A program made the position numbers and the translations under genes. From an uncultured Spirochaetia bacterium (GTDB taxonomy: Bacteria > Spirochaetota > UBA4802 > JAGODF01): a DNA stretch of 11,282 nt. The stretch's first letter is position 1; each line of letters starts with the position of its first letter. The notes beneath the pieces were generated by a model that saw only the letters and a program-made list of their open reading frames with translations, made no database searches and was not told the DNA's origin. The stretch covers positions 1-11,282 of the forward strand of contig CALCJG010000191.1 in NCBI GenBank assembly GCA_937967705.1. The letters run 5' to 3'. This document shows, in pieces, positions 6,548-11,282 of this stretch.

Positions 6548-7447
6548 ATGAACAAAGAAGAGCTTTTCGAAAAACTCAATCGCGGCATCCTGGAAGAACG
6601 GCTGAAAACTTTCGAGAGAAATCTCATGCGCAATATCCCCCGAATCCAGCTTTCGGGCGGGGTTGGACGAATTGTCGATCATTTTTTCGGGAAGCATGTT
6701 GTAGTCGTGGGGGCGGGTCCATCTCTGGAAGAGCATATCCCCGTCTTGAAAAGATATCAGCATCACAGGGATGTGGTCATGCTCTGTACGGACATGGCGT
6801 TACTCCCGCTCGTGAAACGGGGGATCAAACCGGGCTTTGTCATTTCCTGTGAAACTGTTCCTGTCGATTTTTTCGGCTTGGTGGATACTCATGACATGCA
6901 TCTGCTTGCCTTTAGCTGTATTTCCCCGCTTAATCTTCTCCGCTGGAAGGGAGATGTGAGCTTTTATAACTGGATGATTCACAAGCCTCCCTATACTGAT
7001 CTCTGGCATCGAGCCGGAAAGGAGCTTGGGTTTGTCGCTACCGGGAACACGGTAACCACCCAGGCAGTATCCTTTGCTCTGGGATGTCGTGTTGAGTCGC
7101 TGATCATCGCAGGGAATGATCTGGGTTTTATGCGGCAGTATTATCTCAGGGGAACCGTAACACATCATGGATACGGATGGAGAAATGACCGGTTTTCCGG
7201 GATGGAGACGCTCGAACAAGCGGCGATACGGAATAGGCGTGATTATATTCTTAAAAGGGGAGAAGATACGTATTATACCAGCCATCAGTTTTTGGCAGCC
7301 AAACTGTGGCTGGAAGATCTTTTGCCGGAGTATAGGACCCGGGTGTACGATGCCAGTATTCCCGGGTGTTCAGAAAATGCCGTGGAAAAAATAGGTTTAA
7401 AAAAATATTTAGATAAACTCGACACTAGATCAAGAAAAAGGAGATAG
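6548..7447 (+). CDS. DUF115 (Maf/MptE-like) protein, probably linked to flagellar modification
   Basis: The 299-residue protein carries the DUF115/MptE-like fold found in motility accessory factors (Maf), which are tied to flagellin glycosylation with nonulosonic sugars, and in archaeal hydroxymethylpterin diphosphokinases. VVVVGAGPSLEEH (51-63) is the hallmark glycine-rich loop. It is followed by a CTDMALLPLVKRGIKPGFVIS block (80-100) and by GNTVTTQA with AGNDLGF (166-194). Unlike full Maf proteins of about 600 residues, this is a single stand-alone domain with a short helical N-terminus and a basic C-terminus. It is predicted to be soluble. ATG 6548 is the first Met of the frame; upstream TAAGG is about 15 bases away, so translation initiation looks weak. 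Its stop lies 1 base before flbD, which puts it in the motility operon. I infer a role in flagellar assembly or modification; the substrate is unknown. Confidence 0.83.
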   Translation: MNKEELFEKLNRGILEERLKTFERNLMRNIPRIQLSGGVGRIVDHFFGKHVVVVGAGPSLEEHIPVLKRYQHHRDVVMLCTDMALLPLVKRGIKPGFVISCETVPVDFFGLVDTHDMHLLAFSCISPLNLLRWKGDVSFYNWMIHKPPYTDLWHRAGKELGFVATGNTVTTQAVSFALGCRVESLIIAGNDLGFMRQYYLRGTVTHHGYGWRNDRFSGMETLEQAAIRNRRDYILKRGEDTYYTSHQFLAAKLWLEDLLPEYRTRVYDASIPGCSENAVEKIGLKKYLDKLDTRSRKRR

Positions 7448-7448
7448 T

Positions 7449-7640
7449 ATGATAATTCTGCACAGGATGAACGGGGAGGAGTTCACTCTCAATTCCAATC
7501 ATATCGAAATCATGGAAGAACGGCCTGATACTGTAATTACAATGACCAATGACAGAAAATATATTGTTACGGAATCGGTTGATATCATCGTTCGAAAAAT
7601 TAAAGAATATCAGACGGCGCTTTTAGCAGGTATAAAGTAG
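7449..7640 (+). CDS. flbD: Flagellar protein FlbD
   Basis: This 63-residue protein matches the small FlbD family found in flagellar operons of spirochaetes and Firmicutes. It begins MIILHRMNGEEFTLN, continues with HIEIMEERPDTVITM and the KYIVTESVDIIVRKI segment, and is full length. Its biochemical role is not established; it is usually found with flgE, motA and motB. AAGGAG (7438-7443) lies 5 bases before ATG 7449 and overlaps the end of the DUF115 gene, so the two are probably co-translated. The usual upstream neighbour flgE is absent here. Confidence 0.93.
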   Translation: MIILHRMNGEEFTLNSNHIEIMEERPDTVITMTNDRKYIVTESVDIIVRKIKEYQTALLAGIK

Positions 7641-7649
7641 GTTTCTGAT

Positions 7650-9545
7650 ATGCATTTCCCACCTTTTGAGTTCAGTCGATGGTTCCAGTTTTGGAAACCT
7701 TCACTGGGGCGGAAGATCGCTGCGGCTTTTACGATCTTTGGCCTGATCATAGGCTATCTCTCCTATCTGTTCCACACCATGATGCTTACCCGGGAGTTTG
7801 TCAATATGACTGCAGCTATGGTGGCCGAGAGGCTCTACATCCTGGCAGGGGAGAGGAAAAATGATGCGATTATGGGATTGCTGAACGGGAAAAGCAGGGA
7901 GGTCAGGGATATCGCGATTCATATCAAGCGCTATTATGATAAGACTCACAGGATCATAGATTTCAATCTCTTTTATTTCCATACCGGGATGAAGAAGTGG
8001 TTTAGGATTTATGCAGATGAAAGGAATGCGTTCCGTTCTACTCCGGTCAAACCAACCGTGGCAGTAAGTCTTGGTGAAGCGTTGGTGGACGGTATCAGTT
8101 TTAACAATTTCGATTTTTGGAGCAGGAGGGATGATTTTTCCGTCAAAGTGGACATTACCAGGAAGGGGGATCTGAATCGTTATGTCCTGGGCTTTGATAT
8201 CAATCGATCTGGGTTGTTGACGAAGTTTCGGGAAAACATGATGTTTTTTCTTATTCTCGGGATTTCCACTCTCGTCGTATCGTATATTCTGGGGCAGATC
8301 TTCGCCTATTATCTTGTAAAGCCGGTCAGGCAGCTTTCGGAATCAGCACGGAAAATTTCCCAAGGGGATTATTCCGCAACTCTTGAATACAAACGTAAGG
8401 ATGAACTGGGAATACTTGCCCGTTCCTTCAATGTAATGTCTCGGCGGATACAGGCCAATCTGAATGAGTTGGAGGAACGTATGAACGCTATGGCTACGAT
8501 GAATAAAATTGACAAGGCTGTTTTGTCCTCCCAATCCAGTTCGGATCTCATGGATCGTGTGATTATGATCGTCTATTCCCTGATCAGCTGCGATTTTATC
8601 GCCCTAGCTGTGATAAATGAAGAGAAAAGAGGATTCGATATCCTTTCATTTTTAGAGGGAAGAACCTCCACATTGTTGGGTGAAAAACCTTTCGTTCATA
8701 ACGGAATGTTCTGGGAAGAAACGCTGAAAAGGCAGGGGCAGTTCTTTCAGATGGTAAACCGGATGGAAGGGGAAACGATTGATCCGGTGTTCCAAAGAGT
8801 GATCGGCTATAAGGTTGGAGGAATCGTAAATGCTCCTCTTTGGGTACATGACCGCAACCTGGGTTCTCTGCTGATCTCACGCCGTGAGGAGGAGCCTTTT
8901 TCCTCCAAGGAGATGGATCATATACGTCTCCTTTCGGATCAGGTTGCCGTAGCCCTTCAGAGTGTGATTATGAGGGAGGAGCGTGAGAACCTTCTGATGG
9001 GTATACTACTTGCCCTCACACGGTCGATTGATGCGAAGTCACGATGGACAGCGGGCCACAGTGAACGGGTTGCCAGAATTGCCGAGCAGATAGCGCTGGA
9101 GATGGAATTTTCACAGGAGGATATGCGGATATTGACCATTACATCCGTCCTTCATGATATTGGGAAACTTGCCATCCCGGAGGCTGTACTGGATAAGACA
9201 GGCAGGCTGACGAAAGAGGAAAGGCAACTGATTGAAATGCATCCCATGGCGGGAGCGAGGATTATTGCAGATATACCCTCCTACGGACGAATCATGCCTG
9301 GGGTTTTACACCATCATGAGCATTGGGATGGTTCTGGGTATCCACAGGGGTGGAAAGGGGAGGACATCCCGCTCAACAGCAGGATCATAACCGTCGCGGA
9401 TGTCTATGATGCGATAACGGATGATCGACCATACCGCAAGGGAATGGATACCGGCGCAGCCTTGAAATTTATGGGGGAGAACAGCGGCAGATTGTTTGAT
9501 CCCTGCATCGTAAACATTTTTCTCTCCGTCATCACCCGGGACTAA
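7650..9545 (+). CDS. Membrane-bound HAMP-GAF-HD-GYP cyclic-di-GMP phosphodiesterase
   Basis: This predicted sensor enzyme hydrolyses cyclic di-GMP. The 631 residues show, in order: a short cytoplasmic tail, membrane helix 1 (about 23-45), an extracytoplasmic sensor region of about 150 residues, membrane helix 2 (about 197-222), a HAMP linker (about 222-275, including KPVRQLSESARKISQGDYS), a GAF-like domain (about 285-440) and a C-terminal HD-GYP domain (about 450-631). HD-GYP metal and catalytic motifs are complete: His470 in GHSERVA, HDIGK at 502-506, His531, HHEHWDGSGYP (555-565) and TVADVYDAITDDRPYRKG (581-598). The gene begins 9 bases after flbD with AGTAGG upstream and ends 93 bases before motA, so it sits inside the motility operon. 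Lowering c-di-GMP generally favours swimming, so it plausibly tunes flagellar function to an external cue. The ligands of the sensor and GAF domains cannot be read from the sequence. Confidence 0.95.
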   Translation: MHFPPFEFSRWFQFWKPSLGRKIAAAFTIFGLIIGYLSYLFHTMMLTREFVNMTAAMVAERLYILAGERKNDAIMGLLNGKSREVRDIAIHIKRYYDKTHRIIDFNLFYFHTGMKKWFRIYADERNAFRSTPVKPTVAVSLGEALVDGISFNNFDFWSRRDDFSVKVDITRKGDLNRYVLGFDINRSGLLTKFRENMMFFLILGISTLVVSYILGQIFAYYLVKPVRQLSESARKISQGDYSATLEYKRKDELGILARSFNVMSRRIQANLNELEERMNAMATMNKIDKAVLSSQSSSDLMDRVIMIVYSLISCDFIALAVINEEKRGFDILSFLEGRTSTLLGEKPFVHNGMFWEETLKRQGQFFQMVNRMEGETIDPVFQRVIGYKVGGIVNAPLWVHDRNLGSLLISRREEEPFSSKEMDHIRLLSDQVAVALQSVIMREERENLLMGILLALTRSIDAKSRWTAGHSERVARIAEQIALEMEFSQEDMRILTITSVLHDIGKLAIPEAVLDKTGRLTKEERQLIEMHPMAGARIIADIPSYGRIMPGVLHHHEHWDGSGYPQGWKGEDIPLNSRIITVADVYDAITDDRPYRKGMDTGAALKFMGENSGRLFDPCIVNIFLSVITRD

Positions 9546-9558
9546 CTGGATTAATGTA

Positions 9559-9587
9559 TAAACAAAATGAATGAATTAACCGATTAA
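9559..9587 (+). promoter_or_regulatory. Possible sigma-28 (flagellar) promoter upstream of motA
   Basis: TAAA (9559-9562), a 16-base spacer and ACCGATTAA (9579-9587) approximate the flagellar sigma-28 pattern TAAA-N15-GCCGATAA. The -10-like block is also embedded in an inverted repeat, AATTAA-CCGA-TTAATT (9574-9589), which could be an operator. Both lie in the only sizeable gap of the motility operon, 52 bases before motA. Confidence 0.4.
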
Positions 9588-9601
9588 TTACTAGGCTATT
9601 T

Positions 9602-9607
9602 TATAAT
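9602..9607 (+). promoter_or_regulatory. Perfect TATAAT -10 element upstream of motA
   Basis: TATAAT lies 31 bases before the motA ATG. The best -35 candidate, TTAACC at 9576-9581, is 20 bases away, which is too far for an optimal sigma-70 promoter. The region is AT-rich, so a chance match is possible. Confidence 0.35.
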
Positions 9608-9638
9608 GAGATAATACTGATAATTTTGGGAGCAATAC

Positions 9639-10418
9639 ATGGATATATCAACCATTATTGGTTTAATTTCTGGTACGGTTTTCTTGATCCTGGGTGTCTG
9701 GTTCGCAAAAGGGAGCCTGTTGACATTCGTAGACCCGGCCTCGGTGATGATCACAATTGGAGGTTCCATCGCCTCTCTATTGATAGCCAACCCGCTTTGG
9801 AAAGTGACCAGTCTCTGGAAGGTGATGAGAATCTGTTTTTTCACTCCCAAGTATGAACCTGGGGAATTGATATTGACGATAGTCTCGTTTTCGGAAAAGG
9901 CAAGAAGAGAGGGGCTTCTGGCTCTTGAGGACGACCTGGGCGATCTGGATGATCCCTTTTTAAGAAAGGGGATTCAGCTGGTAGTGGACGGTAACGATCC
10001 GGAACTGGTCCGTAAGATCCTTGAGACGGATATCGAACAGCTGATGGCCCGTCATGACGGTTATAAGCATATCCTTGATGACTGGGCCACTTTTGCGCCT
10101 GCTTACGGGATGATCGGGACCCTTATGGGTCTGGTCCTTATGCTGCAAAACCTCGAGGATCGGGCGTCCATCGGCCCCGGTCTTGCTGTTGCTCTTATTA
10201 CCACTCTTTATGGAGCTATTCTCTGTTATCTTGTACTGACCCCCATGGCCAGTAAATTGGATTTACGTACTAACGAAGAAGTTTTGACAAAACTGATTAT
10301 GCTTGAGGGAACCCTGTCTATTCAGTCCGGTGAGAATCCCCGCATTGTAAAAGACAAGCTGGTCTCCTTCCTGCCTCCTTCCGAACGTGATGCCATATCC
10401 AGTGAGGTGGGCGAATAA
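9639..10418 (+). CDS. motA: Flagellar motor stator protein MotA
   Basis: MotA forms the ring of the ion-driven stator that turns the flagellar rotor together with MotB, in the inner membrane. The 259 residues give the standard layout. Two N-terminal membrane helices (about 4-23 and 33-51, with VDPASVMITIGG) precede a large cytoplasmic domain whose ARREGLLALE segment (88-97) holds the charged residues that contact FliG. Two further helices follow (about 152-172 and 180-203). Pro154 in APAYGMIGTLMG and Pro202 in LTPMA correspond to the conserved channel and conformational prolines. GGGAG (9628-9632) lies 6 bases before the start. The stop overlaps the motB ATG by one base (TAATG), which implies translational coupling and matched expression. 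Confidence 0.96.
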   Translation: MDISTIIGLISGTVFLILGVWFAKGSLLTFVDPASVMITIGGSIASLLIANPLWKVTSLWKVMRICFFTPKYEPGELILTIVSFSEKARREGLLALEDDLGDLDDPFLRKGIQLVVDGNDPELVRKILETDIEQLMARHDGYKHILDDWATFAPAYGMIGTLMGLVLMLQNLEDRASIGPGLAVALITTLYGAILCYLVLTPMASKLDLRTNEEVLTKLIMLEGTLSIQSGENPRIVKDKLVSFLPPSERDAISSEVGE

Positions 10419-11230
10419 TGGGGATGAAACGGAAAAAAAGCGAGCAAAAGGGTGCCCCTCCCTGGCTCGTCTCCATGGGGGATATGAACAACCTCCTCAT
10501 GTGTTTCTTCATCGTTATGATGGGTGATGTTACGGTAATCCCGCAGGAGGAGTTCAAGCTGATGATGACCTCCTTCAAGGCCTCTCTGGGCATCATGCAG
10601 GGGGGGGCTTCGCTTTCCAAGGGGCGTTTGATGGAAATGGGTCACAATATCATGCAGCTGCCATCCAGTCAGAAGGGACGGGTAACTTCCGCTGCCCTGA
10701 AGAGGGCTGTTGAAGCGTTCAAGCCGGAGATTGAGGCAAAAAAAATACGGATGCGTGAGGACGAGAGGGGATTGGTGATTACACTATCCGGGGATGCCTA
10801 TTTCGATCCGGGAAGTGCCCGGCTCAGGGAGGACATCAAGCCGATACTGAAAAAACTCGGACAGATTATCAAAGCGGTTCCCAATTTCGTACGAATCGAG
10901 GGTCATACGGACAACCGTGCCATGGGGCCGGGCGCCCTTAAGGAGGGATTTGAGACGAACTGGGAACTCTCATCGGCCCGAAGCATCAATGTACTGCGTT
11001 TTCTCGCAGAGGACGAGAGTGTCAATCCCAAGCAGCTTTCAGCGGTTGCTTTTGGTCAATACCGACCCATCGATGATAACGGAACTCCGGAAGGCAGGGC
11101 TTATAATCGAAGGGTTGATATCGTGATACTCCGGGAGAAATTCGTGGAGGACAGCGGTCATAAAGCGTATAAAAAGCCACTCCCTGATGAAGAGTGGGGA
11201 GAGGTTCTATGGATAGTTATACATTATTAA
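10418..11230 (+). CDS. motB: Flagellar motor stator protein MotB
   Basis: MotB carries the ion-binding aspartate and anchors the stator to peptidoglycan. The 270-residue protein has a basic cytoplasmic tail and one membrane helix (about 16-38). In it GDMNNLLMCFF (21-31) places Asp22 where the essential MotB aspartate lies. A plug/linker region (about 45-110) precedes an OmpA-like peptidoglycan-binding domain (about 110-245) with YFDPGSARL, IEGHTDNR, SSARSINVLRFL, AFGQYRP and NRRVDIVI. The usual residue after Asp-Met/Leu-x is Thr, here Asn, and a second acidic residue, Asp37, sits at the periplasmic end of the helix. The C-terminus runs about 25 residues past the OmpA domain. Whether the motor uses H+ or Na+ cannot be decided from this sequence. 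The start overlaps the motA stop. Confidence 0.96.
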   Translation: MGMKRKKSEQKGAPPWLVSMGDMNNLLMCFFIVMMGDVTVIPQEEFKLMMTSFKASLGIMQGGASLSKGRLMEMGHNIMQLPSSQKGRVTSAALKRAVEAFKPEIEAKKIRMREDERGLVITLSGDAYFDPGSARLREDIKPILKKLGQIIKAVPNFVRIEGHTDNRAMGPGALKEGFETNWELSSARSINVLRFLAEDESVNPKQLSAVAFGQYRPIDDNGTPEGRAYNRRVDIVILREKFVEDSGHKAYKKPLPDEEWGEVLWIVIHY

Positions 11231-11273
11231 ATAGCAACGGTTGCAGGGAGAAAATAAAGTAATTGACTGTTTT

Positions 11274-11277
11274 GGAG
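11274..11277 (+). promoter_or_regulatory. Possible ribosome binding site of a gene starting beyond the window
   Basis: GGAG lies 5 bases before the right edge, in a 52-base stretch after motB with no start codon clearly belonging to a gene. In spirochaete flagellar operons fliL commonly follows motB, so a fliL start just outside the window is plausible but not visible. Confidence 0.25.
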
Positions 11278-11282
11278 ACCCA

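Noticed and set aside
11209..11262. 17-codon ORF overlapping the end of motB, with a GGGGAGAGG site upstream
   Set aside because: It is too short to be fliL or any known flagellar protein, and the upstream purines lie within motB coding sequence. It is probably chance.
11263..11282. TTG codon as a possible start of fliL
   Set aside because: Only six codons are visible, and the spacing from GCAGGGAG (12 bases) is long. The GGAG at 11274 suggests a start past the edge instead.

Overview
The window looks like spirochaete chromosome. The evidence is a gene resembling cfpA (the spirochaete cytoplasmic filament protein), followed by a hypothetical gene and a pyruvate phosphate dikinase (PPDK)-family gene. 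From memory this order matches the Treponema pallidum TP0748-TP0747-TP0746 neighbourhood. A flbD-motA-motB flagellar cluster lies further right. I cannot place the organism more precisely. Coding density is high, most genes have purine-rich ribosome binding sites, and no tRNA, rRNA, IS element, CRISPR array or phage gene is visible.

Left block (1-5631, + strand). The cfpA-like gene is cut at its 5' end by the window edge and ends at a strong intrinsic terminator. About 225 bases later comes a 312-residue protein with an unrecognised N-terminal domain, an Ala/Pro linker and a C-terminal region that resembles the phosphocarrier HPr. It is followed by an 865-residue PPDK-family protein. The phosphohistidine and PEP/pyruvate halves of that protein keep their catalytic residues, but its ATP-grasp half has lost most nucleotide-binding motifs. 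A PEP-using phosphotransferase beside an HPr-like protein, next to a filament gene, suggests a phosphorelay-like or regulatory module. This is the most interesting observation in the window. A long hairpin terminator closes the block.

Middle (5632-6547). A MoeB/ThiF/HesA-family E1-like adenylyltransferase lies on the minus strand and converges on the PPDK-family gene. A short intergenic region with plausible divergent promoters separates it from the next operon.

Right block (6548-11282, + strand). This is a motility operon: a stand-alone DUF115 (Maf/MptE-like) protein, flbD, a membrane-bound HAMP-GAF-HD-GYP cyclic-di-GMP phosphodiesterase, motA and motB. Spacing is tight (1 base, 9 bases, 93 bases, then a 1-base overlap), and another gene probably starts just past the right edge. 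MotA/MotB form the flagellar stator, FlbD is a small flagellar-operon protein, and the HD-GYP enzyme could couple an external signal to motility through c-di-GMP. The 93-base gap before motA carries sigma-28-like and sigma-70-like promoter elements. No gene-free stretch exceeds 300 bases.
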